DNA from: Aurantimonas sp. 22II-16-19i
GTDB lineage: Bacteria > Pseudomonadota > Alphaproteobacteria > Rhizobiales > Rhizobiaceae
Reading direction: 5' to 3'
DNA: 44,724 nt
Assembly: GCF_002088275.1 (NCBI RefSeq)
Contig: NZ_AQQS01000045.1
Coordinates: 1-44,724 of the forward strand
Of the stretch, positions 7,888 through 19,000 are shown piece after piece (position 1 is the stretch's first letter; each line of letters starts with the position of its first letter). A model generated the notes under the pieces. The model saw only the letters and a program-made list of their open reading frames with translations. It was not told the origin of the DNA and searched no databases. Both the position numbers and the translations under genes were made by a program.

Positions 7888-8511
7888 ATGACACCGAAGC
7901 TGGGACTGTTCGTGGCGCTCGCCGTCGTCGTCATGCCGGGCTTGATCGCGCCCCCCGTCGCCGATGCGGCGAGCATCCGCGAGAAGACCACCTATTTCGC
8001 GGTGCGCGGATCGACGCTGCCCGAGCTCGACCAGGACCTCAGCCGCCGCGGTCCCTTCGTTTCCGGCACCGGCATCCGACATCCGGGCGCAACCGAGGTG
8101 AAGTTCGATGGCCAGGTCACCTACAAGGGCACGCCCGGGGGATGTGCCGTCGACAAGACCAATCTCAGCCTCGACCTCGAGATGACGCTGCCGCGATGGA
8201 TCCCGCCGAAGCGCGTGCCGGCACGCACGAAGCTGATCTGGGACACGCTCGAGAAGGACATCCACCGCCATGAGAGCCGTCATGCCGCGATCGCCAAGCA
8301 GTGGCTGAAGCGGATGGAAATGGCGATCCGCAACCTGCGTCCCGAGGCGACGTGTCAGGGCATGGAGGCGATGGTCACCACCGTGACCCAGCGCTATCTC
8401 GCCGGCCACGAGCGGGCGCAGATCGAGTTCGACACGATCGAGGGCCGTGAGGTGAACATGCGCCTGCGCCGAGCCCTCGCCCGAGCCGTGTCCGATCAGG
8501 CCGACCGCTGA
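7888..8511 (+). CDS. DUF922 secreted predicted zinc protease
   Basis: A 207-residue exported protein of the DUF922 family, predicted to be zinc-dependent peptidases. A signal peptide covers about residues 1-28 (hydrophobic 5-22, VADA end). The putative catalytic site is HESRH (128-132), a match to HExxH, within a helix reading EKDIHRHESRHAAIAKQW; H174 in AGHERAQ may be a further ligand. C86 and C156 could pair in the periplasm. The ATG at 7888 is chosen because GAAGGGG lies just upstream and the signal peptide begins there; an in-frame ATG at 7855 would add 11 residues. The substrate is unknown. Confidence 0.85.
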   Translation: MTPKLGLFVALAVVVMPGLIAPPVADAASIREKTTYFAVRGSTLPELDQDLSRRGPFVSGTGIRHPGATEVKFDGQVTYKGTPGGCAVDKTNLSLDLEMTLPRWIPPKRVPARTKLIWDTLEKDIHRHESRHAAIAKQWLKRMEMAIRNLRPEATCQGMEAMVTTVTQRYLAGHERAQIEFDTIEGREVNMRLRRALARAVSDQADR

Positions 8512-8668
8512 GCAGGCACCCCGGCCGCCCGAAGGTCGGGCCCGTGCGCCGGTTGGCCGGCGAGCGAGCTCGATGTCTTCGCGCAACATCCGCGCGACGA
8601 GCCGCAATCCGGCGATCAGCTCGCCCTGCCAACACCGGTGCCCTGCCATCGGCGGGCTGTGGCGCGTC

Positions 8669-9025
<357 letters not shown>

Positions 9026-9111
9026 TCACGCAAGTCTCGCGCCGTCCGCCGCCGCTGGCGGATCGGCAGGCGAGAAACCGACGCTCTGACCTTGGGTGTT
9101 AGAGAGCCTGC

Positions 9112-9134
9112 GCCGACCGAGTCAATCGGCGCTT
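9112..9134. other. Stem-loop downstream of the Hpt gene
   Basis: GCGCCGA and TCGGCGC form a 7-bp stem with a 9-base loop in the 217-bp gap between the ferredoxin start and the end of the Hpt gene. Next to it lies GGGCGATTTCGCCC, another short palindrome. Neither has a good T-tract, so these are weak candidates for the 3' end of the Hpt mRNA. Confidence 0.3.
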
Positions 9135-9206
9135 GGGCGATTTCGCCCGACCATTCAGCCGGTAACCTGCTGCCGCGCAACCGTCCCAGCCGGGTTGCCG
9201 CGACGC

Positions 9207-9593
9207 TCAACGTGCGATCAGCCCCCTGGCGAAGCGGCCGGTCCGATCCAGCTCGGCCAGAAGCTCCGCCATCGCCGCCGGCTCGCAGGGCGCCTCTTCC
9301 AGCCCCTCGGCGGCGTCGGCGAGCCGGAACGCGCCGAGATTGCGGCATGCCCCCTTCAGGGCATGGGCGAGACGGCTGCGCTCGGCTTCGGTCGCGGCCT
9401 CGATCACCGGCCGGACCCGCTCGATCTGGATCACCAGAAGGCCGAGCACCTCGGTTTCGAGCTGGGAGTCCCCGGCGGTCTGGCGGGCGAGATGCACGAG
9501 GTCGATCGGCGAACGGCGCGATGGATGGGAGCCCGGGCTCTCGGGCGAAGGCCGCTCGCTACCGGAGCGGTCTCGTTCGATCGGCTGTGCCAT
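9207..9593 (-). CDS. Hpt-domain histidine phosphotransfer protein
   Basis: A 128-residue single-domain histidine phosphotransferase of the kind that relays phosphate between a hybrid sensor kinase and a response regulator. The phospho-accepting motif is H77-A-L-K-G (HALKGACRNLGAF, 77-89) in the middle of a helical domain (about 30-125). A polar, Ser/Pro-rich N-terminus precedes it. No kinase or response regulator is encoded nearby, so its partners cannot be read from context. It is transcribed away from the giant coiled-coil gene, sharing a 433-bp upstream region with it. Confidence 0.88.
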   Translation of the reverse strand: MAQPIERDRSGSERPSPESPGSHPSRRSPIDLVHLARQTAGDSQLETEVLGLLVIQIERVRPVIEAATEAERSRLAHALKGACRNLGAFRLADAAEGLEEAPCEPAAMAELLAELDRTGRFARGLIAR

Positions 9594-10026
9594 GCTGCTC
9601 TCCGTCGCTGATGCCGGCGGGACGTTCGGCCCGGACCGTTCGCCTTCGTCGCCGCGAAACGAGAATCGTCTCGCGGTTGGGTGAGCAATTGGTTAAGGTC
9701 GAGGGAAAGATTTGCGCCGAAATACCGATGGGCCGGCCTTGCGGGCACCGCCTGCATCCCCTCCCTGGCAGGGCTTGCGGTGAAAAAAACTCCAATGCGC
9801 CCGTCGGCGTTAACCTTATGTTTAAACTTGTAGGGATTGGCGGGCTTTACGGTTTCTTTCAGAACCGCGGCCCACTAACATTCTAAGGTGAAATTCCGCG
9901 GGCATTGCACCGTCGTCCGGACCCATGGGTCCGAGACGGGGCGAGATGCCGGAAGCGCGGTGGGGCGGCATCGGCCGTTTCGCCGGCGAGTGTGGCGGAT
10001 GTAGAGAGTATCGGGGCGCGACGGCC
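9594..10026. promoter_or_regulatory. Shared upstream region of hpt and the giant coiled-coil gene
   Basis: This 433-bp stretch has no gene. Part of it (about 9675-9890) is clearly more AT-rich than its surroundings. TTAAC-type motifs occur at 9693-9696 (GGTTAAGG) and at 9810-9825, where TTAACC is followed after 8 bases by a second TTAA. They resemble half-sites or an imperfect form of the TTAA-N7-TTAA box bound by CtrA. A GAATC (CcrM-type GAnTC) occurs at 9663-9667. Regulation by CtrA or methylation is an inference. Confidence 0.4.
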
Positions 10027-13000
10027 ATGTCCAAGACGAAACCCTTCGAACAGCTTTCCGAAGATGCGGTCCACGAGCTGGAAGAGGCCCTGGCCGATCT
10101 GGACATGGAGGGCGTCGCGACCGGCGAGAGCGAGGCTGCCGCCACCGGCCACCTGGACGAGCCGTCCGGCGAAGAGACCGTCGACGTCGAGTTCTCGCTC
10201 GAGGATTTCGAGCGTCAGATCAGCGAGACGGCCGGGCAGCTGCGGAGCGCCGAGCCGGCGACGCCGGGCGCCGCGAACGCCGCCGATGTCGCGGCCGCGA
10301 GCGCCGCGGGTGCTGCGGCCGGCGTGGCGGGCCTTGCCGCCGCGGGCCGCGGCGATGCCGGCGGAGCCGATGCGGGCAAGGAGCCCTCGCCGCGCCGCGA
10401 GCAGCCGGACAGCCGCGCCACCGCCGGCGAGCCGCCGCGCGCCTACACCCAGGCCGCCGCCAATGACGAGGCCCGGCGCAACACCGTCTGGGCCGAGGCC
10501 CTCCTGCAGCGCCGGGCGCCGCGGACCGCTCTGTGGATCGCCGGCGCCGCCTCCGTCCTGTGGATCGCCGGCGTCGCCTTCGGTGCCTCGGCGATCTACG
10601 GCACCGACGTCGAGACCCTCGCCGCCGGCGTGAACGATCCGCTGCGGCAGGCCGAACTCCTCATCCTCGCCGCCCTCACCTTCCTGCCGCCGATCCTGTT
10701 CCTCGCGATCGGGCTGATGGTGCGCCGGTCCGCCGACCTGCGCCTGATGAGCCGGTCGCTCGCCGAGGTGGCGATGCGCCTCGCCGAACCCGAGAGCGTC
10801 GCCACCGAGCGCGTCATGAGCGTCGGCCAGGCCGTGCGCCGGGAGATTTCCGGCCTCGCCGAAGGCGTCGAGCGCGCCCTGTCGAGGACCTCGGATCTCG
10901 AAAGCGTCGTGCGCAACGAGGTCAGCGCCCTCGAACGCGCCTATGCCGACAACGAGGTGAAGATCCGCGCGCTCGTCCAGGACCTCGGCACCGAGCGGGA
11001 CGCCATGCTCTCCCACGCCGAGCGGCTGCGCTCGGCTGTCCTCGGTTCGCACCAGCGCCTCGTCGGCGACGTCGAGACGACGTCGGACACGGTGCTCGCC
11101 CGCATCGAGGAGGCCTCGCAGCGCTTCACCGCGCTGATCGAGGATCGCAGCGCGAACATCGCCAGGGAATACGAGACCCAGAGCCGCCAGCTGTCCGAGC
11201 TTCTGGAATCCAGCGGCCGCCAGCTGCGCGAGCAGCTCACGGCCGAGGGTGACGCCCTCGTCTCCCGCCTCGACGACGTCGCCTCGACCTCGGGGCAGAA
11301 GCTGATCGGCATCAGCGAGACGATCGCCAGCGACCTCGACGAGCGCTCGGGCCGGATCGGCGGCGACATCGAGGAGCGCAGCGCCGCCATCGTCGCCCTG
11401 TTCGACGAGCGGGCGAGCGAGATCAAGAACGCCATCGTCTCCGACAGCGAGGCTCTTGCCGACCGGATCACGACCAGCGCCGAGGCATCGTCGCGGCGCC
11501 TGGCGGAGGTCAACGACAGCCTCGCCCGTGCCAGCGAAGAGCGCAGCCGCGCCCTTGCCGACGAGGTCGAGAGCCGGAGCCAGAAGCTGGTCGGCCTCTT
11601 CGACGAGAAGAGCGCCGCCCTCGATGCCAGGATGTCCGAGCTCGGCGACCGCCTCGTCGCCGACATCTCCTTCACCGCAGAAAGCGCGACCAGCCAGATC
11701 ACCACCGCCGGCGACGAAGTCGGCCGCAGCCTCGACGAACACACGACCCGCCTCACCGGCGAGTTCGCGGGGCGCAGCCAGGAACTCCTGTCGCTGTTCG
11801 ACGACCGGACGGCGACGATCGTCGATCGGGCGAGCGGCGCCAGCGAGCACCTGCTCGGCCTCATCACCTCGACCAGCGAGACCGCCGTCGGCCGCCTCGA
11901 CGAAAGCGGCCAGGTCGTCGTTCGCGCCCTCACCGAGCGCCACGAGGCGGTCACCGAGGAATTCGCCGCACGCAGCCGTTCGTTGCTGGAGGAGCTCGGC
12001 GAGCGCACCGCGACGCTCCAGGCCGGCGCACGCGAGACCAGCGAACAGCTGGTCGCCGGCATCACGCTCGGAGCCGAGACCGCGGCTGCCAGCATCATCG
12101 GCGCCAGCGAGACCGCCGAGCGCACGCTCGACGAGCGCCTCGCCAGCCTGTCCGGCGCCTTCGACGCCAAGGTCGGTCAGGCCGTCACCGAGCTTTCCGA
12201 GCGCGGCTCGACGCTGTCGGCGTCGCTCACCGAGACCACGCGGATCCTCGTCGAGGAGATCGGCGCGTCCTCCGACCGGGCGACCCGCCAGCTCACTGCT
12301 TCCGCCGACGAGGCCAACCGCAGCCTCGAGGCGACCACCGGCAGCCTGTTGTCGCGAGCCGACGCCATCACCGGCGAACTGACCTCCATCGGCACGGAAT
12401 TCGTCGGCCGGATGATCGCCTCCGCCGATGCGGCGACCGGCCTCGTCCGTTCGCGCACCGAGATGCTGTCGGAATACGGGGAGAAGTTCGTGCAGGGCCT
12501 CGCCGAGGCGCTGGACGACCGCACCCTCACCATGCGCCTGCAGGGCGAGACCTTCCTCGACGGGCTGGAGACGCTGTTCGACGAGCGCCTGGCCGCGCTC
12601 GAGAACCAGGGCTCCAAATTCCAGGCCGGGATCGGCGAGCACATCGACGGGCGCCGCGAGCAGCTGGAATCCAGCGCCGACCGCTTCCTCAGGACGGCGG
12701 AGACCGAACTCGGCGAACGCGCGACGCGGATCGAGCAGCTCCTGGCCGAAGGCAACACCCAGACCCTCGGCGGGCTCGACCAGCGCATCGAGGTGATCGA
12801 GAAGGCGCTCGGCGAACGCGGCCCGGCGCTGATCGCGGCGATCGAGAGCCGTGCCAACGCCATCGAGGTCTCGACCGACCGGGTCTCCGCGGCGCTGTCC
12901 GACCGCTCGACCTCCTTCGCCCAGGCCCTTGCCGAGCGGACCCGCGAGATCCTCGGGGCCTTCGAGAAGGGTCATGCGGATCTCTCCGAGCTGGCGACCA

Positions 13001-16000
13001 CCGCCGTCGCCTCGACGGACCAGACCCTCGAGGCCCGCACGGCGGAGCTGCGGTCGCTGCTCGACAACGGCCAGTCGGGACTCGACGCGCTGCTGGCCGA
13101 GCGCACCACCGGACTGTCGGAAGCCCTGGACCAGCGGCTTCTGTCCTTCGATCTCACCGCCGACGCGCGCATCGACGCGATCAACGAGCGCGCCGGCGAG
13201 GTCGGCACCAGGCTCGAAGGCGCCGCCGCGCGCATTCACGACGTCCTCACCCAGCGCCGCGACGAGATCGAGGTCGTCATGGGCCGCGTCGCAGAAGGCT
13301 TCGACGCGAGCTTCGCGCACCGCATCCAGTCGCTCGAGAACACCGTCTCGGCCCAGACCGGCCGGTTCGCCCAGGCACTCGACGAGGCGCAGCGCCTCCT
13401 CGCGGAGAACATGGGCGTCGGGACCGACCGGGTCGCCGAGCGGATCGAGGCCGTTCTCGGCGAGATCCATGCGGCCGTCGGGACGACCGAGGGCCTGCTT
13501 GCCCGCGGCCTCGACGAGAAGGCCGCGACCTTCGCCGCGCTCTTCGACGAGCGCCGCGGCGCCATCGAGGACTTGCTGGCGACGTCGGAGGACTCCATCG
13601 TCAATTCGCTGGACCAGCGCATCAATACCATCGCCGCCACCCTGGCCGAGCGCGGCACCGGGCTGCAGCGCGCGCTGGACGGCGAAAGCTCGCGCTTCAT
13701 CAATGGGATCGACGAAAAGTCTCAAGTTCTCTTCGAAGGCCTCGATCGCCGGGCGAGCGACCTCAATACCGGCCTTGCCGACCGCCTCAGCGCCAATGAG
13801 CGGCTCATGGCCGACGCGCAGCAGGCCCTCGTCTCCAGCTTCGACGCCCGCAAGGACGAGCTCACCGAGGTGCTCGACCTGCGCGCCACGACGCTCAAGG
13901 CGATCAGCGACGAAATGCCGGCCCGTGTCGCCGCCGCCATCGACGAGCGCCTGCGCAACGTCGCAACCGGCTTCGACCAGGTCGTCGGCTCGATCGTCGA
14001 CGATCTGTCGGAGCGGGTCGGTTCCCTCGGCCAGTCGCTGGAGGACACCCGCACCGCCCTCGTCGGCACCGTCGAAGCCGAGACCGGCCGCTTCCGTTCG
14101 GAACTCGACGAACGCACCCAGGGCTTCGAGGACCATCTCTCCGTCGCGGCCGGCAGCCAGCTCGTCGCCATCGAGAGCGCCCTGTCCATGCTGATCGAGG
14201 GGCTCGACGATCGCCTCGGCCAGCTGAACGCCGCCGCGGCCAGCGCCAAGGCCGACATCTCGAGCGGACTCGACGCCGAGATCGCCCAGATCCGCCTCGC
14301 CATCCAGTCCGGCATCGAAGGCCTGTCGGGCGAACTCCAGGGCGGCAGCCAGTCCCTCGCCGCCGCCATCGAGAGCCGCATCGGCGACCTGCGCGAGGTC
14401 TCGCAGAGCGCCGAAGCCGGCGTGCGCGAGAGCCTCGACCAGCGCATCGACCAGCTCCAGGGCCTGCTCGCGTCGATCCGGACGGAAGTCTCCGGTGCCC
14501 TCGAAGCGGGGATCAGCGGCCTGTCGGGCGAACTCCAGGGCGGCAGCCAGTCCCTCGTCGCCGCGGTCGAGAGCCGCATCGCCGAACTGCGCGAGGTCTC
14601 GCAGGGCACCGAAGCCGGCATGCGCGACAGTCTCGACCAGCGCATCGACCAGCTCCAGGGCCTGCTCTCGTCGATCCGGACGGAAGTCTCCGGTGCCCTC
14701 GAAGCGGGGATCAGCGCCCTGTCGGGCAAACTCCAGGGCGGCAGCCAGTCCCTCGTCGCCGCCATCGAGAGCCGCATCGCCGACCTGCACGAGGTCTCGC
14801 AGAGCGCCGAAGCCGGCATGCGCGACAGCCTCGACCAGCGCGTCGACCAGCTCCAGGGCCTGCTCTCGTCGATCCGGACGGAAGTCTCCGGTGCCCTCGA
14901 AGCGGGGATCAGCGGCCTGTCGGGCGAACTCCAGGGCGGCAGCCAGTCCCTCGTCGCCGCCATCGAGAGCCGCATCGCCGACCTGCGCGAGGTTTCGCAG
15001 AGCGCCGAAGCCGGCATGCGCGACAGCCTCGACCAGCGCGTCGCAACGCTCCAGGATCTCTTGTCGGGCAGCCACACCGACGTATCGGGCGTGCTCGATC
15101 AGGGTCTCGGCGCGATTTCCGGGGAAATCTCCGATCGCATCAACCTGCTCGGCGAGAACCTCGATTCCCGCACGGCCTCGCTGCGCGCCATCATCGAGGA
15201 GGCCCGGTCCATTCTCGTCGACGGCCTCGACGAGCGCCTCGGCGCCATCCAGAAGGTGGTCGACGGCTCGGAAGGCACGCTGATCTCCGCCCTCGACCAG
15301 CGCCGCGACGCCTTCGAGCAGCAGATCGAAAGCGGCCGTGCCTCCCTCGGTCAGACGCTGGACGAGCGGGTCGCAGCCCTCTCCGACGCGCTGTTCGAGG
15401 TCGACCTCAAGCTCGCCACGGCCTTCGACGAACGCCGCGACAACTTCGCTGCCCTCATCGACGGTGCGGTCAGCTCGGCCGCCGCGACCTTCGAGGACCG
15501 TGCGGACGACGTGCGCCGCACGATCGAGCAGTCGGTCGGCGACATCTCGCAGACCCTCGAGACCCGCCGCGAGGATCTGCTCGCGGCCCTCGAAGGCGGC
15601 TCGGCCAATCTGGTCGGTGCCATCGACCAGCGCACGGAGGCGATCTCCTCGGCCCTCGAGCGGGGTCTCGGCAATGTCGAGCGCACCCTCAATGCCCGGG
15701 CCGGCGCCCTGGCCGAGGCGATCCGCGGCACGGTCACCGAGGCGACCGGCGCGATGGCCGCAGAGGCCGGCCGCGCCCGCGAGAACCTCATGGCAGAGAC
15801 CGCCAAGGTCTCGGCCAGTGTCGACGACATCTCGCGGCTGTTCGACACCGCGAGCGAAGAAGCGCGCCAGCGTATCGCCGCGGAGGCCGAGCGCCTCACC
15901 GAGCGCCTCGGCGCCCTCGCCGACGACATGTCGGCCCGCACCGAAAGCGCCGGCACCCGGCTGGTCAGCGAAGGCGGTCGGATCGCCGAGACGATCAGCG

Positions 16001-19000
16001 GGTCGACCGAGGTCATCCGCTCGCTGTCGGAGGAATCGCGCTCGCGCTTTGCCACCGAGGCCGAGGCACTGGCGACCCAGATCGCGCAGCTCACCGGCGA
16101 GATCCGCCGCGAGGCCGACGACGTCCGCGTCCAGCTCGGCGAGCAGCGCATGACCCTCGTCGACACCCTGTCGGGCATTTCCGGCGTCGTCGCCGGCGAG
16201 TTCGACCGCAACACCGAGAGCTTCGCCGAGAAGATCGCTGCGGCCGGCGAGGAGCTGCGCCGGATCGCCGACGAGAACCGCTCGCGCTTTGCCGGCGACA
16301 GCGCCAGGATGGCACGCGAGTTCGAGGCGGCCATCGCCCGGATGAGCGAACTCGCCGCCAGTGCGGAAGGTGCTCTCCAGACCACCGGCGAGGACTTCTC
16401 GTCCCGGGTCACCACCGCCACCGGCGCCATGCGCGACGCCACCGGCGACATCGCCGAGGCGCTGGAAGCGAGAGCCGGGGCATTCTCGGCGGAGCTCGAG
16501 GCGGTCACCCGGCGGCTCGGCGAGCTCTTGGCCGACAGCCCGGTCACCGGCGAGATCGATGCATCCACGGCGCGGCTCCGCGAGGAACTCTGGTCCTCGT
16601 CGAAGGCCCTGCGCGGCGAGGTCGACGGTGTCGTCGCCCAGCTCCGCGGCGAGGTGGCGACGGTGTCCGGACGGCTTCTCCAGGACGCCGAAAGCGTGCG
16701 CGACGAGATCGCCAGCCGCGGCGGCGACCTGTCGAACCAGATCGCGGCGATCTCCGAGATCATCCGGCTCGAGACCGAGCGGGCCCGTTCCACGCTCATG
16801 GAAAGCGCCGGATCGGTCGGCGACGAACTCGCGGGCCGCATGAGCGAGACCGAGCGGTCGCTGGCGACGCGCTCGCGGATGATGAGCGAGGAGCTGGAGG
16901 AGAAGACCCGGAACCTTGCGGAGATGCTGTCGGCCCGCAACGCCGAGATCGGCCGCATGCTGGACGAGGACGCGCGGCCGCTGATCTCGCAGATCGGCGA
17001 CGGCGGCACCGAGCTCGCCCGGCTCCTGCAGGTCACCACCCGCGACGCCGCCGACAGGCTGCGGGCCGAGAACGCCTCCCTCGCCGCGGCCCTCGGCCGC
17101 CGGGCACAGGAGACGATCGCCTCCCTCACCCAGTCGTCCGACGCCATCCTCGGCGCTCTCGACGAGCGGGCGGCCGCCACGGTGGGCATGGTCGGCGAGA
17201 TGCGCGAGCAGCTGCAGCGCGACGTCGGCTCGCTGATCGGCCGGCTCGCCCAGACCTCCAGCTCGCTGCGGGGCCTCGTGGAGGAGACCGCCAGCAATCT
17301 CGGCGCCATCGACGGCATCCTCAAGGAGAGCGGCGCCCGCTTCGTGCAGGACGCCGAGGAGGCGACGAACTCGATCTCCCTCAGCGCCCGCATGCTCGAT
17401 TCCAATGTCGACCGGCTGGACAAGCTGTCGCTCGCGGCCTTCTCGAAGATCGCCTCGATGGCAGACCGGTTCCAGGAGCACGGCGCCGTGCTGTCCGAGA
17501 CCGTGGGCCTCCTCGAAGCCCGCGAGGAGGGCCTTCGCTCGGTGCTCGACGGCGGCCATGCCGGCCTCGACGAATTGTCGACGAACCTCGTCGCCCGCTC
17601 CGAGGAGATCGGCGGCCTGATGCGGTCCTTCGAGGAGGTGGTGAACGGCCTCTTCGATCGCACCGAGCAGCGCTCGCGGCTGATCTCCGAGCGGCTCGCC
17701 GGCGATGTCGGCGCCTCGCTCGGCGACGTCGAGCGGCAGCTGGAGGGCGCCGAGAGCCGCTCGCTCCAGACCGCGGCGGTGCTGCGCGAATCGATCCAGT
17801 CGGCGCTGGAAGACGCCGGCTCGCGCTTCGAGCGCTCGACCGAAGAGATCCGCCAGGCGGCCTCGACGATCCGCGCCGAACTCGACTCGGCCCGCACGGA
17901 GATCAAGCGCGGCGTGTTCGAGCTTCCCGAGGAAACCCGGTCGAGCACCGAGGCGATGCGCCGGGCGGTGTCCGACCAGATCCGGGCGCTGCGCGAACTT
18001 TCCGACATCGTCTCCCAGTCCGGCCGTGCCTTCGACGTCGCCGACCGTTCGCGGCCGGCTCCGGCCCGGCCGCAGCGCGACACGGCCCCGCAGGCTCCCG
18101 CCCGCCCCGTCCAGGCCGCCCCGGCGGCAAAGTCCGAGCCGGCGAAGCCCGAATACGACTTCAGCGACGACGACGCCTTCGACGTCGAGCAGGAGATCGC
18201 CGCGTCCTTCATGACCGACGGCAATCTCGCCCACGACCTGAGGGGCTCGAACTTCGAGACACCGCGCGCCGAACCGGCCAAGCCGGCGCAGGGTGAAGTC
18301 CGGCCGCAGGCCCCGGCCCAGCAGTCGCCGGCCCGGTTCGACCAGCCGGCGGGCGGACAGCGGCCGGCCCTGCCGACCGGCTCCGCCACCGGGGCCGCAG
18401 CGCCGGCAGCGCGCTCCGGCTCGGGCAGCAATCCGCTCGTCGGTCCCGCGGCCGCCGCGCCGCAGCCGGCCCGGCCTGCCCGTCCCGAGCAGAACGCGCC
18501 TCGTCCGACGGAGCGCCAGCGCGAGCGGCCGGATAGCGATCGCGGCGCCGGCTGGGTGTCGAACCTCCTGCGCCGCGCGTCGGAGGAAGAGGACGACGGC
18601 GATGCCGGTCTCGGCAAGAAGGCGCCGGTCCAGCAGCCCGCCACCGCCCAGCCGAGCGCCGGGCGCACCCCGGCGACGCCGGAGCGCTCGCCCGACCACG
18701 TGGTCGAATCGCTCAACTCGCTGTCGATGGACATCGCCCGGGCGATCGACCACAACGCCTCGATCGAACTCTGGGACCGCTACCGGCGCGGGGAGCGCAA
18801 CGTCTTCACCCGCCGGCTCTACACCATGCAGGGCCAGCAGACCTTCGACGACATCCGCCGCAAGTATCAGCGCGATGCCGAGTTCCAGGGCGCGGTGGAT
18901 CGCTACATCGCCGACTTCGAGGCGCTGTTGCAGGACATCTCCCGCAACGATCCGGAGAACCGGGTGTCGCGGAGCTATCTCTCCTCCGACACCGGCAAGG

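Noticed and set aside
14320-15045. CRISPR array
   Set aside because: The repeats are 198 bp long, contiguous, coding and in frame; there are no short repeats with unique spacers and no cas genes.
15351-18755. 1134-codon minus-strand frame rich in Ser and Arg
   Set aside because: Another shadow of the giant gene in a different phase. The composition is what antisense reading of GC-biased codons produces.
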